Below are positions 51,955-61,164 of a DNA stretch of 64,000 nucleotides, piece by piece. Location of the stretch: assembly GCF_030811595.1 (NCBI RefSeq), contig NZ_JAUSRB010000002.1, positions 6,944,001-7,008,000 of the forward strand, read 5' to 3'. The position numbers were made by a program, and so were the translations under genes. The DNA comes from Streptosporangium brasiliense (lineage in GTDB: Bacteria > Actinomycetota > Actinomycetes > Streptosporangiales > Streptosporangiaceae). The notes beneath the pieces were generated by a model. The model saw only the letters and a program-made list of their open reading frames with translations, did no database searches and had not been told where the DNA came from. The first letter of the stretch is position 1, and every line of letters starts with the position of its first letter.

Positions 51955-52722
51955 ATGCCAACACACCGGGAGCCCGCCCTCCGCACCACCGGACTCCGCA
52001 AAGCCTTCGGCGACCACCTGGCCGTCGACGACATCCACCTCACCGTCCCCGCCGGATCCTTCTACGGCCTGGTCGGCCCCAACCGAGCCGGCAAGACCAC
52101 CACCCTGGCCATGGCCGTCGGCCTGCTCCGCCCCGACTCCGGCAGCGCCGAGATCTTCGGCGTCGACGTCTGGCGTGACACCGTCCAGGCCAAGGGACTG
52201 ATCGGCGTGCTGCCCGACGGCAACGCCATGCCGGAACGACTCACCGGCCGCGAAGTCCTCACCTACCTCGGCCTGCTGCGCGGCCTGCCGCCCGCCGTCG
52301 TCGCCGAGCGCACCGACGAACTCCTCCAGGTCCTCGAACTCGACTCCGCCGAGCGGACCCTGGTCATCGAATACTCCACCGGCATGCGCAAGAAGATCGG
52401 CCTGGCCGTCGCCCTCCTGCACGCGCCCCGCCTGCTCGTCCTGGACGAGCCCTTCGAGGCCGTCGACCCCGTCTCCGCAGCCACGATCAGGGCCATCCTG
52501 CGCAGGTTCGTGGGCAACGGCGGCTCCGTGATCATCTCCAGCCACGTCATGGCCCTCGTCGAGCAGCTCTGCGACCACGTGGGCGTCATCTCCGACGGCC
52601 GCGTCGTAGCCGCCGGGCCGCTGGCCGACGTACGCGGCGCCGGAACCCTGGAGGACGCCTTCGTCGACCTCGTCGGCGCCCGCACCGGAGGGACGGAGAG
52701 GCTGGCATGGCTCACCTCCTGA
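51955..52722 (+). CDS. ABC-2 type transporter ATPase
   Basis: 255 residues. Walker A is GLVGPNRAGKTTTLAM; the Arg where nearly all family members have Gly is odd, but the GxxxxGKT core is kept. Signature region EYSTGMRKKIGLAVALLHAP, Walker B RLLVLDEPFEAVDP, and H-loop ISSHVM. It pairs with the permease whose start overlaps its 3' end. Drug, peptide or lipid export is likely. The ATG at 51955 is the first one after the gap following the relic. Confidence 0.92.
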   Translation: MPTHREPALRTTGLRKAFGDHLAVDDIHLTVPAGSFYGLVGPNRAGKTTTLAMAVGLLRPDSGSAEIFGVDVWRDTVQAKGLIGVLPDGNAMPERLTGREVLTYLGLLRGLPPAVVAERTDELLQVLELDSAERTLVIEYSTGMRKKIGLAVALLHAPRLLVLDEPFEAVDPVSAATIRAILRRFVGNGGSVIISSHVMALVEQLCDHVGVISDGRVVAAGPLADVRGAGTLEDAFVDLVGARTGGTERLAWLTS

Positions 52723-54536
52723 CCCCTGCCCCGGCCGCATTGGCACAGCACATGATCCGCATGCGGCTGGCGCTCATGCGCAACTCCCTGCGCGGCGACA
52801 ACGCCTCCAACCTCTACACCGGCGTCTCGCTCGGGCTGATCCTGGCCTTCGCGACGATCGCCGTCGCTGTCCTGTGGCCCGTCTACCTGCCAGTCACGCT
52901 GGCGGTCTGGCTGTCCGGCTGGATCTTCGGCCCCATCTTCATCGGGGGTGGCAGCGAAGCCCTGCGCCCCGAGTACTTCTCCATGCTCCCGGCCACGCCA
53001 GGCCGGATCGCGGCGGCACTGCTCGCCGGAGCCTTCGTCGGCCCCGCACCGGCGGTCAACCTCGTCGCCCTGATGTCACTGCCGGTGTATGGCTGGCGCT
53101 TCGGCCCGGCAGGTGTGCTCATCGGCCTCGCAGCAGCGGTCATCACGCTCATCACGATGGTGATGATCTCCCGTGTGATCGTGGCCCTGATCGGCCTGTC
53201 CGTCAGATCCCGCGCCACCGCGGCAGCGGTCGGCGTGGTGACCGGAACCGCCATCGCCCTGTGCAGCAACGGCTGGGCCCCGGTAGCGGCGCTGGGCGGC
53301 GCCGATACCGCCGCGTGGTCGCAGCTCTTTGTCCGCGTCCTGCCGTCGGGATGGGGCGTGGCCGCCATCGAGGCCCCCTGGATCCTCGCCCTGGCCATCC
53401 TCGCGGCCAATGCCGCCGTGGTCGCCCTCCTCCTGGCCGCTTGGTCCGGCCTGCTCACGCGCCGCGTCGTCTCGGCCGCGCGGGGCGGAGTACCGCCCCG
53501 CCGGGGCACCCCGCGCCCGCTTCCTGTGGCGGCCGGCGCCCGGATCGCGGCTGCGAAGGAACTGCGCGCCTGGTGGCGTGACCTGGTCCGCATCCAGCTC
53601 CTGGCCACCGCCCTGTCATACGCCGTCGTCACGCCCCTCCTGCTCGTGACCATCGACGCCTGGGTCATGGTCCCGTTCACGGGTCTCATCGCGATCGTGA
53701 TGGGAGCCGCTACCTCGGCCAACCTGTACGCCTCCGACGGCACCGCCCTGTGGCTCACCCTCATGACCCCCGGAGCCGAACGCGCCGACGTCCGCGGCCG
53801 CCAGCTGGCCTGGTTGGTCATCGTCGGCCCGGCCGCGCTCGTCCTCTCCCTGGCAGGCACCCTCATCAGCGGCCTGACCTGGGCCTGGCCGTGGGGCCTG
53901 GGACTGCTGCCCGCCCTGCTCGGTGGCGGCGCCGGGGTCATCGTCCTGCTCGCCGTCACCTTGCTCGTCCCCGGCACCGACCCGCACAAGCGCGGCGGCA
54001 ACCCGCTCAGCACCGGCGCCGACGAGACCGCCGAGACCAGCCTCGCCTGGCTCGTGCTCCTCGCGGTCCCCGCCACCGCCCTGCCCGCGGCCGGCGCCAT
54101 CCTCCTCGACCCTTGGGCCGGCGTCGTCACCGGCGTGCTGACCGGCGTCCTCAGCGCCTGGGGCCTGGGCAAGGTCGCCTACCGCAGGCTGGAGAGCCAC
54201 GGGATCGAACTGCTCAACCTCATGAAGTACGGCCCGCCCCCCGAACCCGCCAAGCCCACCACCGCCGATCTCCCCACCCACCACCGCATCGGCGTCACGA
54301 TCAGCTACCTCATCGCCTGGCTCCCCCTGTTCCCGCAGGGCCTGGCCCCCCTGGTCATGAAGATCCTGGGTGTCGAGGAGCGCGTCTGGTTCCTGGCCCT
54401 GCACCTCCCGCCGATCTGGCAGTGGCCGACCATCATCTTCATGATCGCGATCAGGCTGCTGATGTACGGCTACGCCATCCTCATCCCGATGCGTCTAAGC
54501 TCGTCCACGTCGACTACCAGGCGGAAAGGAGGGTAA
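52707..54536 (+). CDS. ABC-2 type transporter permease
   Basis: 609 residues with roughly 12-14 hydrophobic helices, for example NLYTGVSLGLILAFATIAVA, PVYLPVTLAVWLSGWIFGPI, GVLIGLAAAVITLITMVMIS and LPALLGGGAGVIVLLAVTLL. The start ATG overlaps the ATPase gene by 16 bp, so they are translationally coupled. It forms the membrane channel of the exporter. It is followed after 7 bp by the (frameshifted) kinase gene, making an ATPase-permease-kinase-regulator operon. Confidence 0.9.
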   Translation: MAHLLTPAPAALAQHMIRMRLALMRNSLRGDNASNLYTGVSLGLILAFATIAVAVLWPVYLPVTLAVWLSGWIFGPIFIGGGSEALRPEYFSMLPATPGRIAAALLAGAFVGPAPAVNLVALMSLPVYGWRFGPAGVLIGLAAAVITLITMVMISRVIVALIGLSVRSRATAAAVGVVTGTAIALCSNGWAPVAALGGADTAAWSQLFVRVLPSGWGVAAIEAPWILALAILAANAAVVALLLAAWSGLLTRRVVSAARGGVPPRRGTPRPLPVAAGARIAAAKELRAWWRDLVRIQLLATALSYAVVTPLLLVTIDAWVMVPFTGLIAIVMGAATSANLYASDGTALWLTLMTPGAERADVRGRQLAWLVIVGPAALVLSLAGTLISGLTWAWPWGLGLLPALLGGGAGVIVLLAVTLLVPGTDPHKRGGNPLSTGADETAETSLAWLVLLAVPATALPAAGAILLDPWAGVVTGVLTGVLSAWGLGKVAYRRLESHGIELLNLMKYGPPPEPAKPTTADLPTHHRIGVTISYLIAWLPLFPQGLAPLVMKILGVEERVWFLALHLPPIWQWPTIIFMIAIRLLMYGYAILIPMRLSSSTSTTRRKGG

Positions 54537-54543
54537 GCCCCGG

Positions 54544-55754
54544 ATGAACGGCCCCTTCCCCCCTTCCGTCTGGGAACGGCGCTTCGAGCGCGTCATCGAG
54601 ATCGTCCCCTACCTCACCCTCGCCACCTCCCTGGTCATCAGCCTGGCCTCCCCTGAGCAGCCCCCGGGCGGGATCCCGCGCACCCTCGCGCTCACCGCCC
54701 TGGCCCTGGTCTGGATCCTCGGCGCCCGCACCCTCCTGCCCGCCGCCGTGCGTGGGCGGCGGGTGGCGGTCACCGCGCACTTCCTCGGTGTCCTGGCCAC
54801 CGCGGCATTGCTGGCCTTCCACGACCCCATCTTCGTCATCTACTGCATATCCGGCTTCTTCCTGGCCGCCCACTTCGCCCCCTCCAAGTGGACCTTCGCC
54901 GCCGTCACCGCCACCTCCTTCGTCCTGTACGGCTCGACGCTCGACTGGTCGCAGGCCACCATCCAGCTCATCGCCTTCTACCTGGCGATCATCGCCGTGC
55001 AGACCGTCGCCATCGGCGGCGGCTCCATCGCCGGAATCAAGATCGAGGACCGCCAGCGCATATACCAGAAGGCGGTCAGCGACCTGCAGACCGCCCTGGA
55101 GGAGAACGCCGACCTGCACACGCCCAACTCCTCACCCAGGCCCACGAGGCGGGCATCCTCGACGAACGCCAGCGCATGGCCCGCGAGATCCACGACACCC
55201 TCGCCCAGGGCCTGACCGGCATCATCACCCAGCTACGCGCCGCCCAGCGCGTCGAGGACTCCGACACCCACGTCGCGCTCGCCCTCGACCTGGCCCGCGA
55301 AAGCCTCACCGGGGCCCGCCGTTCCGTTGCCGCCCTCCAGCCCCACCAACTCGACGACGCCCACCTGCCCGAGGCGATGACCACCTTGGCGCGCGACTGG
55401 GCACAGTCCACCGGCGTCGACCTGCACGTCGAGGTCACAGGCGACCGTATCCCGCTCAGCCCCGCCATTGAGGTCACCCTCTTCCGCGTCGCCCAGGAGG
55501 CCCTCACCAACGTCGCCAAGCACGCGGGTGCCACTCGCGCCGGCCTGACCCTCTCCTACACCGGCGCCGTCGTCCTGCTCGACATCCGCGATGACGGCAC
55601 CGGCATCCACGACCCCGACGGCAGAGGATTCGGCCTAAGCAGCATGCGACAACGCCTACGCGGCGTCGGCGGCTCCCTCGAAATCGAGAGCACGCCCGGC
55701 GAGGGCACCGCCGTCAGCGCCACCGTCCCCGCGCTCCAAGGAAACCCCCGGTGA
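54544..55754 (+). pseudogene. NarL-type sensor histidine kinase, frameshifted
   Basis: The first frame from ATG 54544 has about five membrane helices (VPYLTLATSLVISLASPEQP, FVIYCISGFFLAAHFAPSKW) and a coiled segment to ALEENADLHTPNSS. Homology continues in another frame from LLTQAHEAGILDERQRMARE (phospho-acceptor His in AREIHDTLAQGL) through EALTNVAKHAGATRAGLTLS to GFGLSSMRQRL. Two extra bases in CTGCACACGCCC near 55118-55122 break it (LHAQLLTQ expected). Without them the protein would be about 400 residues. Either a sequencing or consensus error or a young mutation, since the rest is intact. Confidence 0.88.
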
Positions 55755-56372
55755 TCCGCCTCCTCATCGTCGACGACCACCCCATCATCCGTGACGGCCT
55801 GCGTGCCGCCTTCGAAGCCGAACCCGACATCCACGTCGCCGGCGAAGCCGCCAACGGCCGCGAAGGCATAGCACGCGCCGCCGCACTCGAGGTCGACATC
55901 GTCCTCATGGACCTGCGCATGCCCGAAATGGACGGCGTCACCGCCATCACCGCCCTGCGCCACTCCCACCCCCACATCAAGACCCTCGTCCTGACCACCT
56001 TCGACCGCCGACTCCGACGTCCTGCCCGCCATCGAAGCCGGCGCCACCGGCTACCTCCTCAAAGACGCCCCCACCGACGAACTCCTGCGCGCCGTCCGCG
56101 CCGCAGCCACCGGCGAGCCGGTCCTGTCCCCCTCGGTCGCCGGACGTCTGATGGGCCAGGTACGCAAACCGGTCAAGGCTGCCCTCACCGACCGCGAACT
56201 CCAAGTCCTCGCCCTCGTCGCCGACGGCGCCTCCAACCGCCAGGCGGCCGCCAAGCTCTTCATCAGCGAAGCCAGCATTAAGACGCACCTGCTGCACATC
56301 TACGACAAACTCGGCGTCCGCGACCGCGCCGCCGCCGTCGGTGAGGGCTACCGACGGGGTCTGCTCAGCTAA
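55751..56372 (+). pseudogene. NarL-type response regulator, frameshifted
   Basis: From GTG 55751 (overlapping the kinase stop) the receiver domain reads RLLIVDDHPIIRDGLRAAFE with Asp54 in IVLMDLRMPEMDG, up to LVLTTFD. An extra C near 56004-56007 then shifts the frame; the true continuation DSDVLPAIEAGATGYLLKDA and the LuxR HTH (ALTDRELQVLALVADGASNR, EASIKTHLLHIYDKLGVRDR) end at 56372. Unshifted, it would be about 207 residues. As with the kinase before it, the reading-frame error is isolated in otherwise well-kept sequence. Confidence 0.88.
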
Positions 56373-56466
56373 CCGACCAACAGCCCGCCTTTACCGAGCC
56401 CACCCCGTCTACCTGCAGGAACGCCGCAGATGGCGGCTGGTGGAGCAGACCTTGCCAACAGGCCTC

Positions 56467-56634
56467 CTAGCAGCTGTACCGCTGTTCCTCGGCCCCGGCC
56501 GCCGCCTGCTCCAACGTCAGAGGGGGTCCCCGGCGCACGTGCCGCGGCGTGCCGTCGTCGTCCAGCCCCGGCGCGTACGCGGTCGTCGGCGTGCTGAGCA
56601 GCCAGATCCGATGCCGGAGGTCGTACTCGATCAC
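56467..56634 (-). pseudogene. GH36 alpha-galactosidase, N-terminal stub
   Basis: A 55-codon frame from GTG 56634 (AAGGAG site before it) reads IEYDLRHRIWLLSTPTTAYA, PGLDDDGTPRHVRRGPPLTL, EQAAAGAEEQRYSC and then TAG. This matches the beginning of GH36 alpha-galactosidases, whose N-terminal strand typically runs WLLxTxxTxYALxLDxxGxxRHxxWGPPL. The other 600 or so residues are lost. Its divergence from the ROK gene suggests it was once part of the same galactoside regulon. Confidence 0.5.
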
Positions 56635-56694
56635 GGTGGGGCACTCCTTGGGGGGGCGGCGTCGGTCCGGGAAATGTACCGCCGATCCGCGCGG

Positions 56695-56719
56695 AATTAA
56701 ATTCTTGACGAAGTTAATT
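56695..56719. promoter_or_regulatory. ROK-type operator
   Basis: AATTAAATTC-TTGAC-GAAGTTAATT is a 10-bp inverted repeat with one mismatch and a 5-bp spacer in a strongly AT-rich window. It ends 14-23 bp before the ROK start codons. ROK repressors bind such AT-rich dyads. It probably mediates autoregulation, and once served the divergent GH36 gene. Confidence 0.6.
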
Positions 56720-56741
56720 ACTAGACCCTACGGTGACTCGC

Positions 56742-57947
56742 ATGCCGAGAAGCCAGGGCTCCGGGGCGCCCATCACCAGCCCCGCCGCCAGCGCGGTCTT
56801 CACCATGGTCCTCACCCGGGGCCCGGTGAGCAGGGTCGACGTGTGCAGGCTCACCGGCCTCTCGTCGGCGGCGGTGACCAAAGCCGCCCGCCCCCTGATC
56901 GAGGCGGGCTACCTGCGGGAACTGGCCCCCACCGAGCGGACGGCGCCCGGCGCCGGCAGGCCCGCCAGCCCGCTGGCGATCGCGCCCGAACGCGAGTACT
57001 TCATCGGTATCAAGATCACCGGCGATGATCTCATCGGCGTGGTCACCGACCTGGGCTCCCGGATCGTCGCCACTCGCCACCACGCCGTGCCCGGCTTCGA
57101 CGTGCGGACCGACGCCTCCGCCTCCCCCATGGAGCCCACCGACGTGGTCGCGGCCCTCGCCGCGATCGTCGCCGAGCTCCTGGACATGCGGCCCGGATTC
57201 CGGGAGCGGACCCACCGGCTCGGAGTCGCCATCTCCGGCGATGTCGACCGCGCCGCCGGCATCGTGCGCTACTCCCCCTTCCTCGGCTGGCGGGACGTCC
57301 CGCTCGCCGCGCTGCTGAACGACGCCACCGGGCTCACCACCACCCTGGAGAACGACGTCAAGGCCCTCGCCGCCGCCGAGCAGTGGTTCGGCGCGGGCGT
57401 CGGCGCGTCCTCCTTCGCGCTGGTCACCATCGGCACCGGCATCGGGAGTGCGTTCGTCGTCAACGGCGGTCTCGTCTCGGGCGCGTTCGGCGTGTCCGGG
57501 GAGATCGGCCACGTGCCGATCGGCGTCGAGGGACCGCGCTGCCACTGCGGCGCGACGGGCTGCCTGGAAGCGGTGGCCTCCACCCAGGCACTGCTCACCG
57601 AGGCTCGCCGCGCCACGGGAGTGGACGACCTCACCATCGACCAGGCGGTCGATCTGGCCCGCTCGGGCGACCAGGTCCTCCGCAAGGTCTTCGCCGTCGC
57701 CGGCCGGGCCATCGGCCTCGGCCTGGCCGTGGTGGCGAACCTCCTCGGCCCGGAGAGCCTCGTGGTCTCCGGCGAGGGACTCGACGCCTACGACCTGTTC
57801 GAGGAATCGATCCGAGAGGCGTTCTCCGCCCAGGCCTACGGCAGCGCGGGGCGGTGCGGCCTCGTCATCCGTCCGCTGCCGTTCGAGGAATGGGCGCGCG
57901 GCGCAGCGGCCGTCGCCGTCCAGTCCCTGGTCACATCCCCAGGTTAG
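56742..57947 (+). CDS. ROK-family transcriptional repressor
   Basis: About 401 residues. The N-terminal winged helix (about 10-75; FTMVLTRGPVSRVDVCRLTG, LSSAAVTKAARPLIEAGYL) is followed by the ROK sugar-kinase-like fold with the zinc motif CHCGATGCLE and GTGIGSAFVVNGGLV, EIGHVPIGVEGPRC. It lacks no obvious ROK feature. A GTG at 56733 could also start it. Located before a sugar ABC importer and beta-galactosidase, it probably represses them and is relieved by a galactoside or a phosphorylated sugar. Confidence 0.92.
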   Translation: MPRSQGSGAPITSPAASAVFTMVLTRGPVSRVDVCRLTGLSSAAVTKAARPLIEAGYLRELAPTERTAPGAGRPASPLAIAPEREYFIGIKITGDDLIGVVTDLGSRIVATRHHAVPGFDVRTDASASPMEPTDVVAALAAIVAELLDMRPGFRERTHRLGVAISGDVDRAAGIVRYSPFLGWRDVPLAALLNDATGLTTTLENDVKALAAAEQWFGAGVGASSFALVTIGTGIGSAFVVNGGLVSGAFGVSGEIGHVPIGVEGPRCHCGATGCLEAVASTQALLTEARRATGVDDLTIDQAVDLARSGDQVLRKVFAVAGRAIGLGLAVVANLLGPESLVVSGEGLDAYDLFEESIREAFSAQAYGSAGRCGLVIRPLPFEEWARGAAAVAVQSLVTSPG

Positions 57948-58075
57948 GGAGCGTATCGGCGGATCTCCGCCACGGCGGAGCCGAGAGGATCCGCGAATCA
58001 CGACCTAGCACAGTCTCCGGGAACACCGGCCCTCGTGGGCCGATGGGCGCCCGGCCCCAGGAAGGAACCCCCCCA

Positions 58076-59344
58076 ATGAGCACTTCCTTGACATCCCGCC
58101 GCGCCTTCTTGAGCGGCTCACTCCTCTTCGTCGGCGGTGTGGCGCTCGCGGCTTGCGGCAAGGACGACGCCGTCAAGGCCGGCGCCAAGGTCACGCTGGA
58201 GCAGTGGTACCACGCCTACGGCGAGGCCGGCACCCAGCAGGCGGTGATCCGGTATGCCAAGGAGTACACCAAGGCCAACCCGGACGTCGCCATCAAGGTC
58301 AACTGGATCGCGGGTGACTACTCCGCGAAGCTCCACTCGACGCTGCTCACCCCGAAGGCGCCCGACCTGTTCGAGATCGGCGACTTCCAGTACGTCGACG
58401 TCAAGAACGGCCTGCTCGCTCCGCTCGACGACATCATCAAGGGACAGGAGGCCGAGTACTCCAAGGCGTCGCTGGACTCCGCCACGGCCGACGGCAAGCT
58501 CTACGGCCTGAAGATGATGGACGACGCGATGGTCCTGTACTACCGCAAGAGCGTCCTGGAGAAGGCCGGGATCGCCGCGCCGCAGACTTTCGCCGAGCTG
58601 GCCGCGGCCGCCAAGAAGCTCACCAGCCGGGAGCAGAAGGGCCTGTTCGTCGGCTCCGACGGCATCGGCAACGCGGGGTACCTGCTGCTGTGGTCCAACG
58701 GCGCCGACCTGCTCGATCCCGAGGGCAAGAAGGTCGTCTTCAACTCGCCCGAGGCCATCGCCGCGCTCGCCGGCCTCAAGCAGCTGCACGACGACAAGTC
58801 GCTGCTGCTGGACTTCACCACCGACTGGTACGACCCGGCTGCGTTCGTCCAGGGCGCCGCCGCCATGCAGTGGTGCGGTCTGTGGGCCATGCCTGCCATC
58901 AAGAAGGCGCTCGGTGACGACTTCGGCGTCGTCGCGTGGCCGAAGTTCGGCGACACGGGCCAGGCGGTCTCCCGCATCGGCGGCTGGTTCGCGGCCGTGA
59001 ACGCCAAGGGCAAGCACGTCGAAGAGGCCAAGAAATACCTCGACTGGCTCTGGATCAAGCAGACGGACCTGCAGAAGGACTGGTGCGTCAGCTACGGGTT
59101 CCACGTCCCGGCACGCAAGAGCGTAGCGGCGCAGACCACCGAGTTCAGCTCGGGCCCGGCGAAGGACGCCGCCGACATCCTGGCGAACACCAGCAGGGCC
59201 TACTCCAACCTGTGGAACACCACGATGGACTCCGCGTTCGCGCAGGCCGTCTTGAAGATCGCCAAGAGCGCGGGCGACGCCAAGTCGCTGCTCGACGAGG
59301 CCGCGGGGAAGGCCCAGGCCGAGCTCGACAAGCAGCTGGCCTGA
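58076..59344 (+). CDS. Sugar ABC transporter, substrate-binding lipoprotein
   Basis: 422 residues. A signal (TSRRAFLSGSLLFVGGVALA) ends in the lipobox LAAC, so it is anchored in the outer leaflet of the membrane. The rest is a type-1 extracellular solute-binding protein fold (KVTLEQWYHAYGEAGTQQAV; LFEIGDFQYVDVKNGLLAPL; RIGGWFAAVNAKGKHVEEAK). It captures an oligosaccharide, likely a galactoside given the following GH42 gene. GGAAGG precedes the ATG. It is the first gene of the importer operon, 2 bp before the first permease. Confidence 0.94.
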   Translation: MSTSLTSRRAFLSGSLLFVGGVALAACGKDDAVKAGAKVTLEQWYHAYGEAGTQQAVIRYAKEYTKANPDVAIKVNWIAGDYSAKLHSTLLTPKAPDLFEIGDFQYVDVKNGLLAPLDDIIKGQEAEYSKASLDSATADGKLYGLKMMDDAMVLYYRKSVLEKAGIAAPQTFAELAAAAKKLTSREQKGLFVGSDGIGNAGYLLLWSNGADLLDPEGKKVVFNSPEAIAALAGLKQLHDDKSLLLDFTTDWYDPAAFVQGAAAMQWCGLWAMPAIKKALGDDFGVVAWPKFGDTGQAVSRIGGWFAAVNAKGKHVEEAKKYLDWLWIKQTDLQKDWCVSYGFHVPARKSVAAQTTEFSSGPAKDAADILANTSRAYSNLWNTTMDSAFAQAVLKIAKSAGDAKSLLDEAAGKAQAELDKQLA

Positions 59345-59346
59345 CC

Positions 59347-60318
59347 ATGTCAGACACCGCTACGACCGGGCGGACGGCGACGGCCGCCCGCCCGGCCGGG
59401 GTCCGGCCCGGCCGCCGCGGGCGGCGGACCGACTGGAAGGCCGTGGGCGCTTTCACCCTGCTGACCGCGCCCATGCTCCTCGGCCTCGGCCTGTTCAAAT
59501 ACGTCGCCATCGGCTGGAGCTTCCTGCTCAGTTTCAGCGAGGCGCGCGGCACCGTCGATCTCGGATCCTGGGTCGGCTTCGACAACTACGCGTTCCTGCT
59601 CGAGGACGAGGCGTTCCGGTCCTCGATGACCGGGATCATCCTGTTCACGTGCTTCATCGTGCCGGTGACCTTCGGCATGTCGCTCGGGCTCGCCGTGCTG
59701 CTGCACGGGATGCGCCGCGGCCGGGCCTTCTTCCGCACCAGCTTCCTCATCCCGGCCGCCGTCTCCTACGTCGTCGCCGCCCTGGTCTGGAAGATGAGCC
59801 TGTTCAACGGCCTGCCGTCCGGCGTCGCCAACACCATCGGCGGGCTGTTCGGCTGGGACGTCCAGTCGTGGATCGCCAGCACCGACCCGCCCCTGTACTG
59901 GATCGTGATCATCACGGTGCGCCTGTGGCTCCAGGTCGGCCTCTACATGATCCTTTTCCTGGCGGGTCTCCAGGCCATCCCGGTCCACCTGTACGAGGCG
60001 GCCTCCCTGGACGGCGCGTCCCGGTGGGCGCAGTTCCGGCACATCACCCTGCCGATGCTGCGCAACACCTCGGTGGCGATCCTCATGCTGATCCTCATCG
60101 CCGCGTTCCAGGCCTTCGACGAGTTCTACAACGTGTTCATCACCGCCGCCGGCAACTCCACCGCCCCCGTACGGCCGCCGCTGGTCTTCCTGTACGACAC
60201 GGCGCTCAAGGGCCAGGACTACGGCGTGGGCTCGGCGGGAGCGTTCCTGCTGACGCTGCTGATCATCCTGGTGACCCTGCTGCAGGGCCGTCTCGTCGGA
60301 TTCGGCCGGAAGGACTGA
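59347..60318 (+). CDS. Sugar ABC transporter permease (MalF/UgpA type)
   Basis: 323 residues with six membrane helices. The EAA loop that docks on the ATPase is EAASLDGASRWAQFRHITLP. The N-terminus is a long Thr/Ala/Arg-rich tail. It starts 2 bp after the stop of the binding-protein gene and is followed directly by the second permease, so the three are one transcript. Belongs to the CUT1 family that shares an ATPase such as MsiK encoded elsewhere in actinomycetes. Confidence 0.94.
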   Translation: MSDTATTGRTATAARPAGVRPGRRGRRTDWKAVGAFTLLTAPMLLGLGLFKYVAIGWSFLLSFSEARGTVDLGSWVGFDNYAFLLEDEAFRSSMTGIILFTCFIVPVTFGMSLGLAVLLHGMRRGRAFFRTSFLIPAAVSYVVAALVWKMSLFNGLPSGVANTIGGLFGWDVQSWIASTDPPLYWIVIITVRLWLQVGLYMILFLAGLQAIPVHLYEAASLDGASRWAQFRHITLPMLRNTSVAILMLILIAAFQAFDEFYNVFITAAGNSTAPVRPPLVFLYDTALKGQDYGVGSAGAFLLTLLIILVTLLQGRLVGFGRKD

Positions 60319-60320
60319 CC

Positions 60321-61160
60321 ATGCGCAAGACCACGCGCAGGACTCCGGTGACGATCCTGACCTACCTGGTCGTCGGCTTCGCCGCCGTACTGTTCCTGGC
60401 GCCTTTCTACTTCGTGCTGCGCGCCGCGCTGATGACCGGGACGCAGATCACCGACCCGGACTGGCACTGGCTGCCCGACCCGTTCACCCTGCAGGGCTTC
60501 ACGGACCTGTTCGACGACCCGTCGGTGCCGATGGCCAACGCACTCGGGAACTCCTTCGTCATCGCGATCGTCACCGCTCCCGTCTCCACCCTGCTCGGCT
60601 CGATGGCCGGCTACGCCCTGGCCCGCATCTCGGTGCCCGGCCGCGGCGTCGTCATGTCCTTCATCGTCGTGACCCTGATGATCCCCACCTCGGCCACGTT
60701 CGTGCCCACCTTCGTGCTGGTCAGCGCGATGGGCGGGGTGGACACCCTCTGGGGTGTCATCGCGCCCGGCCTGTTCAACGCGTTCTCGGTGCTGCTGTTC
60801 CGCAACTTCTACCTGAAGTTCCCGCAGGAGATCGAGGAGGCGGGCCGCCTGGACGGCCTCGGCCATCTGGGCGTGTACTGGCGGCTCGCGCTGCCCAACT
60901 CGGGTGCCATGCTCGCCTCGCTGGGCACGCTGTCGTTCATCGAGAGCTGGAACGCCTTCCTCTGGCCGCTCGTCATCGGCCAGGACCCGGAGTCGTGGAC
61001 CGCGCAGATCGCGCTGTCCACCTTCCTGACCTCGCAGTCGATCAACCTGCCCGCGCTCTTCGCCGGAGCCGTCGTCACGATCCTCCCGCTGGTCGCGGTC
61101 TTCCTGTTCGCGCAGCGCTACATCGTCCAGGGCATCGCCGCCAGCGGAATGAAGGACTGA
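60321..61160 (+). CDS. Sugar ABC transporter permease (MalG/UgpE type)
   Basis: 279 residues with six membrane helices. The EAA loop reads EIEEAGRLDGLGHLGVYWRL then ALP. The C-terminal end GIAASGMKD is typical of CUT1 partners (GLTAGAVKG type). It starts 2 bp after the first permease gene. The two permeases form the heterodimeric channel. No ATPase gene follows, in line with a shared multipurpose ATPase. Confidence 0.94.
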   Translation: MRKTTRRTPVTILTYLVVGFAAVLFLAPFYFVLRAALMTGTQITDPDWHWLPDPFTLQGFTDLFDDPSVPMANALGNSFVIAIVTAPVSTLLGSMAGYALARISVPGRGVVMSFIVVTLMIPTSATFVPTFVLVSAMGGVDTLWGVIAPGLFNAFSVLLFRNFYLKFPQEIEEAGRLDGLGHLGVYWRLALPNSGAMLASLGTLSFIESWNAFLWPLVIGQDPESWTAQIALSTFLTSQSINLPALFAGAVVTILPLVAVFLFAQRYIVQGIAASGMKD

Positions 61161-61164
61161 GTAC

